Shown here: piece by piece, positions 24,070-35,585 of the stretch | Position numbering within the stretch: the first letter of the stretch is position 1 | Layout of the letters: each line of letters opens with the position of its first letter | Assembly: GCA_028551475.1 (NCBI GenBank) | Contig: CM052358.1 | Coordinates: forward strand, 27,430,853 to 27,494,852 | Length of the DNA: 64,000 bases | Reading direction: 5' to 3' | Source of the DNA: Casuarina equisetifolia | Lineage: Eukaryota > Streptophyta > Magnoliopsida > Fagales > Casuarinaceae | Made by a program: the position numbers and the translations under genes | Notes under the pieces: generated by a model | The model's input: only the letters and a program-made list of their open reading frames with translations | Databases searched by the model: none | What the model was told of the DNA's origin: nothing

Positions 24070-24560
24070 TAAAACCAAGTGCCAAACAAAATTTTTTTAC
24101 AAGCACCGGTATCGGCAACCAGTACAACGCTTTCTTCACTCTTAGAGAAAACTGCATATAAATAGAGATAAATTATACAGTAAATGAACAAGCAGAAAGA
24201 AAACCAAAAGCCATAACTTTTCCTCTCTTTGTTCTCCCTTCTCCTTGTCAACAATCTGTTCCCGCACTACAATCTTCGTCTTTACATCTGAATCATTGAC
24301 CCTTCTATGGTCAGATAAAATTTCAGTATTGCTCGGCATCCAGCGAGTTTTAATAGTGAGGGACAAGCAAAGGAGAGCAGAGGACAGGCAGTTGACGCAG
24401 CAGAGAGGGTTTGATCCGGCGGCGGAATGAGAAAGACGTGGCAAGGAAAAGTACTCGTAAACAGAGCATCGTTCTCTTCACTTTGACAAAACCCGAGCTG
24501 CATTTTGTGGAGTCTGATGAATCGGAGCTACATCTGTGAACTACTGCATCTCCAAACGAG
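24070..24560 (-). repeat. TNL-downstream repeat block, copy 2
   Basis: This is the most open copy of the block. The minus strand is uninterrupted over 24142-24444, with SLTIKTRWMPSN, then DVKTKIVVREQIV, a charged KEKGEQREEK and a hydrophobic LWLLVFFLLVHLLY that could span a membrane. It lies about 340 bases beyond the stop of the C-JID exon at 24899, the same relation as at 50290/51010. Either a last exon or a conserved 3' UTR. Confidence 0.55.
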
Positions 24561-24898
24561 GTCCATTACATTGGTTATCAAAAATTAAAATTAAAACTAG
24601 CATGCACACAAAGATTGAGTTTTGGAGCTTAGTTTTTGAAATCCTTTCTGCTAAAGTTGCTCAAGGTCTGTAATAGAATGACCATAAACCTTTCCAATAC
24701 CCACAATTCATTGATCAGTTTCAAATCTTGTCCCTTGTGTTCATTGCTTGATGTTCCAAGCAAGAATTAATGATAAAAGAATGAAATAAACAAGAAAGAG
24801 CAGCAAAGTCGGAATATCTTGATTAATTCTACCTCATTATGCTAGTATATAAGCTGGAGTCGCACTTACCCCTGAGTCAGATTTCACATGTTTGTCAG

Positions 24899-25498
24899 TC
24901 AACCAACATAGCCATTTGGACGAAATAATTTCCAATTAGTTTCGGAATCCAAAGCACGTGGTGAAATGTCCCTTACAACGTCAGCAAATTCCACAAAATC
25001 ATTGGGATATGCTCCCCAATACATTCCACGCACCCAACACTCCACCTCCACATTTAGGTAACATGATTCAATTGAAGCATCAAGGCAGCCTTTCTGTAAA
25101 ACGTCTAAGCCATTTGGGTTCGTAGGTTTATAAAACCAGTTTGGGGAGATATACACCCAAAATGCATTTGGCCCAAAGGAAGGGGTTTCAGGGGCATAAA
25201 CAAGTAAGGATGCTTTCATACAAAGTTCATTGCTTTGAAAATGACAAAGGAAGGAGGGAGGTGCATGATTGTCATTATAAAATATTTGGTAATTTGAATT
25301 CTCTTGCTCATCCAACTTCCTTTTCTTTTCTTTTTCTCGAAAAGTGTGAAGCTTATGGACTTGATAATGAATTAGCAAAGTACATCCCAAGAAGCAACTT
25401 TCCATTGAAATTTCAAAGGAATTATTGACATTTTGATTGAACTAGTTTAGAATTCTAAATACTGACACTGTACGTACAACGTTATAATTGAAATTCAC
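24899..25498 (-). pseudogene. TNL resistance gene, final C-JID exon (broken)
   Basis: The minus strand encodes the post-LRR C-JID domain found at the end of many TIR-NBS-LRR receptors. A splice acceptor (TTTGACAG/GTG) is at 25499-25500. The exon continues through SFEISMESCFLGCTLLIHYQ, SFGPNAFWVYISPNWFY (matching the family's F-x-Y-I-P-type signature), CLDASIESCYLNVEVECWVRG and a tail to the stop at 24899. The usual I-P-x-W-F motif near the start of the domain is interrupted by an in-frame stop, so the exon cannot serve as it stands. No matching LRR, NB-ARC or TIR exon is seen upstream at 25500-26560. In an intact receptor this domain helps recognise the pathogen effector. Confidence 0.75.
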
Positions 25499-25499
25499 C

Positions 25500-26560
25500 T
25501 GTCAAATAAAACCAGGAAGAACAATAATTGCTATTTGAGATGGTGAAAGCTCTTTATCGAATGAGGATGAATAAGAAGTAGTTGCACATTTATTCTTGAT
25601 CACAATAGCAACCATTGAAGAAGAAGTAGGAAAAGTAAGATTAGTTTGTACGACTTTCTACTCATTAATGTTAAAAGTAGAGGTGGCTCTCTTCTTTTGA
25701 AGTGAAGGAGAAAAAGAAAAATAATTGAACTATAATTATATGGTTTCATGTGCTATTATAAAGTTCAAGGTTTACCATATCACTTCATTGGTAGGAAAAG
25801 AAATCTATGTGATATCCTTTCCCCCCACTATAGAAAAACAAAACTCACTTTCACAAAAATTTCAAAAAATAGTATGTAAATTATCATAATGTTCAAAAGA
25901 ACCTTCCAACAACTTCAAGATTTAAAAAAAAAAAGTTGTCAATAAATGCATAAAGTAAATAAAACTTTTGTTTGGAAAAGTAATAAAGATCAACTCAAGA
26001 AAACTTTTTATGACACTTTTGGAAAAGGGAACTTTTGTTCATATCGCTTCTTTGTGCAATTGTTAGACTTAAAAAGAGTATTGCCATAACCGATATTAGT
26101 GATAATAAGGACTTGTGTTATCTTGATCAAACCTTGAAAGACAAGGTTACCTTTTTTTATTGCAAAGAAAGCTTTCAAGGATTATTTTAACAATACCATA
26201 AGGACTTTAAAAACAAAACCATTACATCATATTGTTTCTTAAATAAGCGACTTTAAAATAGCTTTGATAATGGTATTGTTGAACCAAAAAAGTTTACAAC
26301 AAGTTCTTGAAATTATCAAAAACTATTTTCATGAAAAGTTTATAACTATCCATTTTGTAGAGTGCAAAATACTTGATAAACTTAACTTTATGTCACAATT
26401 GTTTATGGTCCTTTAGCTATTTTGTTGGATGCTTTTAACTTAGCATAAATATACGTCATATTTATATGACCACAAAGGGACAAGACTTAAGATTAACTTC
26501 AATGCAGAGATTAAAAAGGCTTTTAAGTTTTTGACATGCTAACATGTAAAGCCATAAAAC
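25500..26560. other. AT-rich intergenic DNA, no gene seen
   Basis: If the C-JID exon at 24899 had kept its gene, LRR exons would lie here, but neither strand shows LRR motifs. Homopolymer A/T runs are common (for example near 25922-25932). Confidence 0.5.
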
Positions 26561-26569
26561 TGAACACGA

Positions 26570-26900
26570 AACCGATATTTTTTGGACCAAACAAGCACCC
26601 TATCGATTTCCTCTATCTTCTAAGATTGATTGGGCTTCTCTGCCAAAGGCCACTCAGCTGCATCGCAAGGATTATCCACTGTTGTGGATAGCATTCTTGG
26701 ACACCAATGACAACCATATTGCAATTCTACTGAAGAATTATATAACTATTATTTGATTCACTACTGTGACGTTTGAGCTACCATGTCCAAAGCCGTCGCC
26801 CACATTGTAAACCACCGGGCCAAGATGGTTGGCTTCTTCATTTCACTTGGCAAGAAGCCATTGTTGTCTCGTAGAGTTAGGTATCCAAGAAGTTAGAACC
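26570..26900 (+). repeat. diverged cluster repeat
   Basis: The bases around 26575-26720 share landmarks with the 310-bp unit at 36075 (TTTTTGGACCAAAC..., CTATC...TTGATTGG, GGATTATCCAC). The part at 26785-26885 resembles 45779-45890 (TGCCAAAGCC...AAGATGGTTG...TTCTTCA). No coding content is recognised. Confidence 0.5.
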
Positions 26901-26989
26901 CTATTTATCCTTTGCTATTGATTTATCGTAGTGCAACCTTTGCAGTTTAAAAACAATCGTTGAAAATATTACTGATGGTTGAAAACATA

Positions 26990-27100
26990 GACTATTATGT
27001 TTCCTCTTAAACATGGGCCCTTCCACAATCAAATAAAATTTCAGGATTGCCATACATTCAAGGACCTTTAATGGTGGGAGACAGACTGAGGGGACCAAAG
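26990..27100 (-). repeat. TNL-downstream repeat block, copy 3 (short)
   Basis: Only the most conserved part of the block is left, with minus-strand CLPPLKVLECMAILKFYL in one frame. It abuts the C-JID fragment at 27110, so the usual spacer of a few hundred bases has been lost here. Confidence 0.5.
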
Positions 27101-27109
27101 GGTAAGCCA

Positions 27110-28010
27110 TCAGCACCAAGGCCGATCGCAAAGTCGGGATGCTTTCGTACCAAGCTCAATGTCCAGAAAATGACATAGAAAGGACGAAAGAGCAGGATTG
27201 TTGCCATGCTAATCCAACTTTCATCTTACTCCTTTTTACTTGAAAAATGTCAAGTACATGGACTCGATAGATAATTAGCAAAGCACATCCATCCCATGCA
27301 TCATCTAACCATTCCAAGCAACTTTTCATTGTTCCAACGGAATTACTAATTGTTTGACTAAACCACTTTGTGATTCCAGTTAACAATATAAAACCCACCA
27401 TTTAACAAGGCTCCCAACTCCATACAACAGAAACCAAGAAGAAAAAGACATCAAATGCCAGTATTATTATCTAAAATGTAGCAATAACTTTTGTTAATTT
27501 CAAACAACAAAAGGAAAGAAACAGAGTCAAGGTTTGCCAACATTGTTAATGTGGACAACCCAAAATGTGAAATCATCAATCAAACTACTAACACCTTCAA
27601 CATAACAAATGTCCAGTTGATTCACAATATTTTAGCTCCAATTAATGATTCTAATATATTATAACAACTCAGATTTAGCTTCTTTATAAGTCAAAAACGT
27701 GATAATAAAGGCTTTGGAAAGTTTGAAGCTTGTCATAGCAACTCAATTGAAGCTTAATAGGATTGGGTGAGAGTGTTGTAAATTTGTTGCCAAAAAAATT
27801 TAATAACTCAATTGAAGATAAACAACTAAAATTATTAAAAATATCTATATTTAATAGATTTAGAAAACTTAGATCTAATACTTATACAAAATAGAAACCT
27901 AAGAAAAAATTAAGAAGCTAATACCAGATGGATTTAGGCCTCTACCTTCAATGTTTAAAACTCCAAACCTATAGGAATAAGAAAACCTACGGCACAAGAA
28001 CTTTGGGGCC
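27110..28010 (-). pseudogene. TNL remnant: C-JID fragment and worn LRR
   Basis: Minus strand. The higher-coordinate part (about 27500-28010) is a heavily worn LRR exon with repeated L-x-L spacing. The lower part (27156-27401) is the start of a C-JID exon, with GITKWFSQTISNS (the I-P-x-W-F region), then DGCALLIIYRVHVLDIF matching FLGCTLLIHYQVHKLHTF in the copy at 24899. Stops break the LRR part throughout. It lies between the repeat block at 26990 and the RPS19 pseudogene at 28062. Confidence 0.6.
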
Positions 28011-28061
28011 GCATATGTTAGAAAAGCGCCACAAACAATACAAATCTTCTACAGTAAGTCT

Positions 28062-28349
28062 CTATACGATCGTGACTGATATTAAATTAGAGCAGCTTCA
28101 TGGCAAGGAAGATCTACTTGAGAGGGGATCTCGGTGTTGGTGCTTTCGAAAGGATATATGGAGGAAGCAGGAGGAATGGCGGTTGCCCACCCCATTTCTG
28201 TTAGAGCAGTGGTGCTGTTGCTCGTCATGCTTCAGCAATAGCAGAGTATGAACATCATTGATATTGACCCGACGGGTGGGAGGAACATCACATCCACCGG
28301 CCGGCGAGATCTTGACCAAGTTGCTGGACGGATTGCAGCTACCGATTAA
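28062..28349 (+). pseudogene. RPS19: 40S ribosomal protein S19 pseudogene (C-terminal two-thirds)
   Basis: The + strand aligns over about 95 residues with plant cytosolic RPS19, a structural protein of the small ribosomal subunit. The pieces are YDRD-Y-IRAAS, then [42 protein letters not shown], and in a second frame MNIIDID and [12 protein letters not shown] up to a stop at 28347-28349. There are several in-frame stops and one frame change after the ARH motif. No intron interrupts the match and an A-rich stretch follows (about 28498-28535), so a processed copy is likely. The N-terminal third is missing. It lies inside a TNL remnant transcribed the other way. Confidence 0.85.
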
Positions 28350-28559
28350 GCGAGTTTATGCAAAAGCTTGTTAAGGATGCAAATTACTTGGGAAGAACTT
28401 CGAAATTTTTCTGTTTGATTGGGAATATATATAAGAAGGTAATGTCATCTGATTTTATGCCCTTTTGATGGAAAATTTAGGTTACTTGTTCTTTTGATAA
28501 ACCAAAAAAGAACAAGAAAAAAAGAAGAAGAAGCTACAAAAGATAAACTCTAGAACTAT

Positions 28560-28800
28560 AATGATAACTTCTTAGTGTCAGTTGAATCCAAAACTTTGAA
28601 AATGTCATTATTCACAATATTTGAAAACTTTGTAAGTCCTTAAGAGAAGCAAGATTAAAATAGGTATGGGATCATGTTGATCTCTTCTGGGAGATTTTTA
28701 AGGTAGTGACAACCAGTTAAATCCAATTTTCTTGAGCCATTTCTTAAATATGAGAAATTGTTATTTTACTTTTTGTCAAATAAGATTAATATTTTTTAAA
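28560..28800 (-). pseudogene. TNL LRR fragment at the left edge of segment A
   Basis: The minus strand gives worn LRR sequence equivalent to that at 53490-53730. The DNA is clearly similar between the two (GTGTCAGTTGAATCCAAAAC against GTCAGTCTTAGTCAAATCC, and TATGGGATCATG in both). More decayed than the copy at 53490. It marks where the duplicated segment begins. Confidence 0.55.
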
Positions 28801-28879
28801 TTCTAATTATCTATCCAAAAAATCAAGGCATTATCTTGGAAAAGTTCTTTTATTAATTTAAAGGAATTTTATTTCATTG

Positions 28880-29750
28880 ATTTACTGAAAAGTACAAAAT
28901 ATGGATAAATATATGTACATCTGGATTAGATTGGCTTCTGTTTGAATCATTATAGAAATAAAATGATTTCTTGAAATCTTTATAAAATTAATATTAGATT
29001 TTGTATGACTAGAAAACTCAATAAAGAGCTATAAAAGAGAATTAATGGACTAGAATTTGAAGAAACGCCCTAAGATTTTTCAAGTTTGGACCAAATCAGC
29101 CTCTACTTGTTTCCTTATTCTCCTAGCGTTGATTGGGCATTTTTGCTAGGCCTACTATTCATTGGATGGATTATCCATAATTGAGAACAATCGTTCTTGC
29201 ACCTCAGTTTCATCCATCATGAACTAAACATTGTGCTAAACACCATGTGATAAATGACATGCTATTTAGACACTTTAAAGTGGAAAAGAAAAAAAATAGA
29301 ATTTCATCTTTCTTGCGGCAAATCTAGTCAAGCATTGGGAAACTATTGTTATATTTGTGCACATTGGTTTAAGCAATCTCCAAGCAAGGCAATCAACCAG
29401 TGCCTTGGATTAAGTGTTTTAATATTGACGACAGCCAAATATGTATCATAAAAATTTCGACTTCAACGCCACATTAAGCAATGTAAGCTTGGAAGACGAA
29501 AAGCACGAGTTAACCAGTCCATGAGCGGCAAGCCCCTTTGCAATTTGTGAACAACTACATTCATATGCAACTTGTACCACAAAAGCTGCATATGAAAATA
29601 AATTACAAGAAACAAATTATCAGAAGATACAATAAAATTTAAGATGCGCATAAAGGCTTAGACTGAAAGCTTAACCTATTGAAACCTTAACCAGCCAAAA
29701 GTTGATCAACGTCTATAATAAAACACCTCAACCCTTTCTAATATTTAAAT
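28880..29750. other. segment present only in copy A
   Basis: Copy B runs directly from TTAATTTAAAGGAATT to TCATTGCTCAGCTTCTTTAT (about 53805-53840). Copy A has about 870 bases between the same two landmarks. The extra DNA contains a diverged piece of the 310-bp type unit (about 29090-29240) and a piece near 29490-29600 that resembles 62140-62220. No gene is seen. It could be an insertion in A or a deletion in B. Confidence 0.55.
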
Positions 29751-31000
29751 TCATGGCTCAGCTTCTTTATCTCTTCTATTGTATTTATACTTTGATATTT
29801 AGGGAAGGAGTTAGTAATAACACTAAAGTAAACAAGAAACAGCCGCACATACATGTGGCGGAGCTGCTCCTAAGGTTATTAGAAGTAGGGGTAGATTTGA
29901 GCAAATATGTAAGGAAACCTGTGGAAGCAAACCATCAACGAGATCTAAGAGAAAACTGTAGGCAACCTTCTCGATCTGGACGGTGAGAGCCAGACAAGAA
30001 CTGGAAAATGCCCTTAGCACGTGTATTTACCGTCCCAAGGACAAAGCGCAATACATACAAGCCTTTTGTAGCCAGGAAAAGGAACTGGAGAGTGCAGAAG
30101 GGAAAGTTTTCAAAGAAGTCAATATTGTGAAAAAGTTGAAAGTAGTTAATTAATCCAAAATTTAGTTTCGTGGCAAGGCTCGAACAAGTTGGATATTCAC
30201 CAGCTCTTGGCTTTGTAATAGTGAGTCCATTCTAGGAACATTAGCAAATTAGATTTTGATCTCAATTATTCTCCAAAGTTGTTTGTAGTACGAAAAAATT
30301 TAATTGTGCATTTACAATCTGTGCATTGCAATGGGATTAATTATACTTATTGTAATATGAGCTTGTCCTTTTCTTTTCTCTCTTTGAGGACATGGAAGTG
30401 TTGGATTAGGATATAAGTGGTTAAACTTTTCTTAATTTCAATTAAATAAATCAGACTCCTAAAAAAAAACACGCAAGGATTTGAATGTGGCAGTTTTAGG
30501 TAACGCTGGGAGATTGGCCCCTCCGTTGGAGGCCAACCTTTCATTGGGCTCCTTTGTATCTTAAAAAAGTATAAAACATAAATCACATGACGAAGAATCA
30601 AATACAAAAAAGTGAAAATAATAAGATAATTTCACCCATTATATGATATTTCATTTGCTATTCTTCATATTTTTAACACTTACATCATTGGTTCTTAGTT
30701 TAGTTGGGTTAGATACATAATCACATATACTTGATTTTCATGCCAATGTAATATAACTCCACCCACATTATAATTGTGTTACTTATATTTAATTAGATAA
30801 GATAATTTATCTATTTTCTTCAAATTTCAACATTTATGTTATTTCCTTTTTAATTTTAATCAAACTACACCTCAGTACATACACAGGTGGCCAAATTAAT
30901 TACCAAGGTTTTGCTCAAGCGATTCACTGCCAAAGTTACCGCGGCGAGCGGGTGCGCGCGTGTTGGAATGCTGGTTGTGCACGCGGAGCCCAAGTGGCTA

Positions 31001-31149
31001 CACGTGGCGTGTGATGGGTTGCAGGAGTTAGTTGTAGTGTACTGTGGGAGGTTAGAGGCTGACGTGTCTGCACGCCTGTGGAAGGAGAGTGCATGGCATC
31101 TGTTGTACCATGTGGAGCACGTGCCGGCATGTTGGTGAGGATACGTGGC
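31001..31149. promoter_or_regulatory. G-box/ABRE cluster in segment A
   Basis: In a short GC-rich island the motifs CACGTGGC (31001-31008), CACGTG (31118-31123) and ACGTGGC (31143-31149) occur within 150 bases. These are bZIP/bHLH and abscisic-acid response cores. The matching place in segment B (55123-55264) also has three. They lie about 2.1 kb before the peptide copy. Confidence 0.5.
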
Positions 31150-32187
31150 GTGTGCTGAGAATGTGCTAGCTTATGTAGACAATAATTAATCTGTAGATTA
31201 TGATGAATTTGGTACATAGATGTCAATAATTAATATCTTCATAATTTCAAAATTAGCTATAAGGTGGTCGTATCTTACTATATTGACTAGTTAATTAACT
31301 TTGATCCATAAATTTTTTTAGACAACTAGTTTTTTACCTACAAAGAAAATCAAAGTGCATTAGCTGGTTTGTGTTTCTTTAAATAGGGGCTATATGCTAG
31401 ACTTCTTACTCAAGCCAAATATACCATAACATGTCTTTGATCATTCAAGTTTGACACGGCTAAATGTTCCAAAATATTTACTATTGATATCTTAAAGAAG
31501 TTTATAGTTGGTTGCATTATTTTGGAACATTTGGTATTATCAAACTTAATTAATTCAACGTGTTAAAACTTTGAAGTTGATATTTGGAGGTGTTTCATGG
31601 ACGAATATTATATTGTTGAACTTTTAGTGCATGAGCAAATGTTCATTAGATTTCAGATTTGATATTGTAAAAAATTTGTAGTTCCTATATTAGAGATACT
31701 TTTGATTAATTGTAAGCATGTTATAAAAGCTTGTTTAAAGTTATTTTAGATTAAATTAAGTGTTTCCTATGCAAATGTTAGTTTCTTTTAGAGAGCTATT
31801 GTATAAAAAGATTATTTTAAACATAAATGAGCATTGTTTTCTTCCACCTTTTACACCTGTGGTTTGTACTAAACTTTCAGTCCCTATCACATGTATAATC
31901 CTTCATTTTATCACATCCCCATTCATGCAACTAAAATTATATGGGTTGTAGTACCTTTGTCCAATGGCAGGTCAAATTGATCAAAATTTTTTTAGTCCTA
32001 AGTTTGATGAATGTATTTATCACCAATTAAAATATGCATAACACCATATGGGTGCCCATAGGAAACGTGGAAAGCTGACTTGCAGGTCGAGTTACGCTTT
32101 CGGCCATACCTGGCCATGTTGCCTTAACGCAACTTCTATAGTCTTAGGTGGTTTCGAAATTCTAGGACGGGACCAGAGGTTGGTTAA

Positions 32188-32511
32188 ATGACTTCAAAAT
32201 TCGATGAATGGATGAAGAATTTTCAAGATAATTATAGAGGTGGCTTTCTCACCGTTGCAAATCATTATAGGTCAATCCAAATCATTCGTGCAACAGCAAA
32301 TCGTTCTTTCAATTTATTATATATATTAGCTTTAAGGGTTATATTTCGTAAATTGAAAGCATATGCAAGAAAACTTTTGGCCAGCCTGATGGATGCTTCC
32401 AGTGGTGTACTGTTACAACTGTCCAAAATAATCTTTGTTTTTAAAATGATTCCACTCGTTTGTATGTGTTATTTCATGGTAATGTTTCTTTCAATATTTG
32501 TAGGTTTTTAA
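32188..32511 (+). other. open frame repeated three times in the cluster, not recognised
   Basis: A 107-codon frame with NYRGGFLTVANHY recurs at 56286-56474 (NYRGGFLTVTNHY) and, shorter, at about 35945-36060. The shared protein-like patch also contains I-R-A-T and L-x-L-Y. It may be a worn exon of a host gene carried with the duplications. I do not recognise a domain, and a non-coding origin remains possible. Confidence 0.35.
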
Positions 32512-33179
32512 AATTTATTACAAAAGTAGAATGGTGACTATTATTGGATATATGAGATAAAAAAAAAAGTTAAAACTTAAAAAGGAAAACATTTGACTCT
32601 TTTATTGCCCATAGGGTTGTGCACTATATAATTTCTTATTGGGAGTTCAAATGAGCAAAGGTCAATAAGACTATTTTCAACAAATGTAAAAATGATTAAC
32701 TTTCTAATTACTTTTATAACTATTTGATGAATCAAAGAAGGTTTTTATCCTAACTTCCATATCTTTTTATGTTACTTATAGTTTCTAGTTCTCATGGCAT
32801 TTTATTGTTGGTTGATTGTACCTCTTCACAATTAGCACAATACAATTGCCTATTCTTTAATTTATTTCTATTTTTATGAAATTCCATGTTTTGAGGCGTT
32901 CCTTCTACTTGTAATTCATTCCTACATGCTCTTAACATCTATTGATATAAAAATTGAATAACATCACATGGTTTTTTTAAACTAATTTTTTCTTTTATGT
33001 TGGATTTCTTATAGGAGCAAGTATTAATTTCTTAAAAAACTATTGTAAAGTCATATTGGTTTAGCCAAAATATTAAGTGAAGATTAAAACTACTTTAGTA
33101 ATATACTATCCCACTTTCAAAGGTCAATAAGGTTAAACTAATATTTTTAAATGTTATTTTATTTAGAATGATTTCAAGG

Positions 33180-33187
33180 TATATAAA
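33180..33187 (+). promoter_or_regulatory. TATA box of peptide copy 2
   Basis: TATATAAA lies 91 bases before the ATG and is conserved in position with TATATAA at 57249 ahead of peptide gene 3. Confidence 0.45.
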
Positions 33188-33277
33188 TTTCAACAAAGAT
33201 TAGGGAATCACTTTGTATAGTTAATCCTTTGTTAGACAACAAGAAAGGAGAATTTATAAAGGAAGAGTTAAAACTTG

Positions 33278-33687
33278 ATGGCTTCAAAATCAATCAACAA
33301 GCATGTAGTAGCGATAATAGAGTTGCTTGTCTTGCTAATTACCAAAGTGTATGCAAATGACCATGCCCCTTTCTTTTCCAATCCCATGTTATTTACTATT
33401 GGCCTTGATGTCATTAAACAAAATGGAAGTTACAACCTTTATTGCCTTGAAAGTACCGTGGAAAGTTGTAAAGGCATACCGTTGTTGGTAGACTTAGAGC
33501 GATGTATTGTTTCTCTTCTCTTCAAGTGCTTCCATCGTAATCCAAAACACAAGAATTTTAGTTTTGATGATCTTTTGTTAATTGCGACAAATGTGTCGGT
33601 CATTGTCTTGAGAAAGAGAAACTTAGAGGTTTAGATATTGCTAGATGTTTGTTTGAGTGTTATGAAAGGCATACAAAGAAGCACTAA
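33278..33687 (+). pseudogene. small secreted cysteine-rich protein, copy 2 (broken)
   Basis: Close paralogue of the gene at 57347, roughly four-fifths identical at the DNA level by eye. The N-terminal two-thirds reads well from an ATG at 33278: a signal peptide ending YAN/D, then the first four cysteines with spacing C-X7-C-X11-C-X7-C. The region of the last cysteines up to the expected stop at 33685-33687 is still recognisable in the DNA but is no longer in the same frame. So about one break separates the two parts, unless an unrecognised intron lies there. The 3' flank (TAAATGTTTACATCTA...) resembles that of the fragment at 58878. Sits at the right end of segment A. Confidence 0.7.
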
Positions 33688-33689
33688 AT

Positions 33690-34250
33690 GTTTACATCTA
33701 ATGTTAATAAGCTTTAACATTGGCAAAAGGTTCTTAATCTTCTATTTGCTTTTAGCCCTTTTTCTCTTATTGTTTTGAATATTATGAAAGGCACATAAAC
33801 CCTTTTTTGTTTATGTATGCCTTGACTTATAAAATAAGTACATGAGAGTATTTTTTTACTTCATTTGATATTTGAATTTGGCTATAAAAGAGGGTGACAT
33901 TAAAAAATGATATTAAGAGTTGCTTATAGAAATAAAGTGCCTCATGTCATTGGAACTATGTCTCTTTCATTTTTGGGATTTTTTTCCCATTTATATTTGG
34001 ACCTAAGATATTTAATAAAATAAGAATATTGAAACTGACGTTTATTTGGGAATATGTATGTGAAATTTCCTAGAGGTTTAAAGGAAAGAATAAAATTAAA
34101 AAAAATCTATTTACTTTTATTTACTAAAATATTATGCTTTTGAATTATGAAGAATTATAAGTCAAATAATAAACATATTTTCTTAAGTTTAGTTTCATTA
34201 ATGTTAAAAGGCTTGTTATACAACCCATATGAATTATCATCTCTAGATCC
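33690..34250. other. 3' flank of peptide copy 2, AT-rich
   Basis: The first 60 bases resemble the flank after 58976 (the ATTGGCAAAAGGTT landmark is shared). No further gene is seen. Confidence 0.5.
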
Positions 34251-34289
34251 CTTTCACATATTGTTAACAATTTGAAAAGATGATTGACT

Positions 34290-35040
34290 TCTCTATTTGC
34301 TCATGAGTGGCTATTAGAGTCGAAAGATTTCTTGATACATTGATTAAAACGACAACAAGAAACCATGATGTAGAAGACTAAAAATGGAGAAAACATCAAG
34401 TTTATTCTACCACTGTGATGCAGTACAAATTTCTCTTTCACATTACAATTAAAAGCTTTAAAGGAAAACGTAAAACACCAGAGTTATATAACATGATGAC
34501 GAATGGGTCAGCCTAATAACAAAAAAAGCAAGAGGTCCAAAATGACCTTCCTCCAACAAGAGTTTTGGTAGAATCTATTTCTTTAGAACTGGGCATTGTA
34601 ATCACATTCCTCCGTTGATCATCCCATGGTAAAACACCTGCAAACATAAAAAAAAAAATTAATAAGGTTTAACAAAACATTTACCTAATGTAAAAGTTGA
34701 AAGATTGAGAACACCATAGATTTCTGTCTATTGCAATAGATATCCACTTATTTGTTTTCTCTTGAACACGGACTCTCGCATAATCTTACAAAATTTTAGG
34801 ATAGCTTTGTCATTGAATGACTAAGTGATGAGTGGGGCAGAAAGAAGAGTGGAGAAGGGTCCCATCGGTAAAGGAGTGACTTGCGGGTAACATAGCAAAG
34901 GGCGTCTAAGGATGGTGAGTATGGCATGGGAAAAAGAAAGAGTAGTAGAGAACACCATAACAGAGCATCCTTCGAATCGCTTCGATAGAAATGCAGAGGA
35001 TGAAGCCCAAAATGTGCACTGTTAAGTTGAAATCGCATTA
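34290..35040. repeat. duplicated non-coding unit, copy also at 45810-47580
   Basis: Shared landmarks in the same order: GAAAGATTTCTTGAT (34321/45861), TTTATTCTA (34399/45940), AGGTCCAAA (34532/45989), AACACCTGCA (34634/46091), CCCATCGGTA (34860/47425) and GAAGCCCA (35001/47563). The copy on the right contains the malic enzyme fragment between two of these landmarks, which this copy lacks. No coding assignment is possible. Confidence 0.55.
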
Positions 35041-35089
35041 ACCAAAAGAGTAGGCACAGGTTCAAGAGTCTGTAGATTACTTTTTACTC

Positions 35090-35580
35090 AAGTCCTTTGT
35101 AAAGCCTTATCTTTTGATCTTCCTAACCTTTCTACCCGTCTTCACTCATGCTTATTCCACATGGAAGAGATAGATAACTAAAGCAACATAACAGATTCAA
35201 AAAACAAGGTTTAGTCTTCGAATTCCTCCCTAGAAATTAGTAGCGTATACCAAATCAATTGCAATGAAAAACTACCAACTCCAACTTTAAATGAGAAAAC
35301 ATTAGTTGTACAAGAAACCACAAAGAGGAAAGCACATATTCCAAGTATGAAAACACAACCAACTTTGCCTATCAACTTAGAGATTTAAACGACAAATTTT
35401 AGTTTTTTCTTACATTTTTCCAACCCAGTCTCTCTTCGCAACAATAACTATTGCATGTATGGGAGAACCACCTCCAACACCACCATCGTGAGATCTAAAT
35501 AAAGAAGAACAAGGAGGAGGACGAGGAGGACCAACAATCTTCTGGGAGGATTTTCAAGGAGACGAAGTAAAGACACGTCA
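35090..35580. other. intergenic DNA, no gene seen
   Basis: No frame of interest. A GA-rich purine stretch (AAGGAGGAGGACGAGGAGGA) lies just before the R3H pseudogene, at about 35509-35535. Confidence 0.5.
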
Positions 35581-35585
35581 TACCT

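Larger units (their letters stand above)
28560..33760 (+). repeat. segmental duplication, copy A
   Basis: From the LRR fragment through the third peptide locus this segment is collinear with 53490-57790, about 25 kb to the right and in the same orientation. Matching landmarks in order: LRR fragment (28560/53490), ACATGTGGCGGAGC (29849/53928), G-box cluster (31001/55123), the NYRGGFLTV frame (32230/56310), TATA box (33180/57249) and peptide gene (33278/57347). Copy A carries about 870 extra bases (about 28880-29750). Divergence looks like roughly 15-25 percent by eye. Confidence 0.8.

Noticed and set aside
27928-28251. + strand 107-codon frame as a novel protein
   Set aside because: It runs through the RPS19 pseudogene in a different reading frame from the RPS19 protein.
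30936-31226. Minus-strand 96-codon frame, with a counterpart at 54994-55311
   Set aside because: The frames come from the GC-rich G-box island, have low-complexity His/Thr/Pro content and are poorly conserved between the two copies.
32060-32160. A structured RNA gene (5S-like GGCCATACCTGGCCATG stretch)
   Set aside because: A short palindromic patch only; the conserved internal promoter boxes of 5S rRNA or tRNA are not seen.
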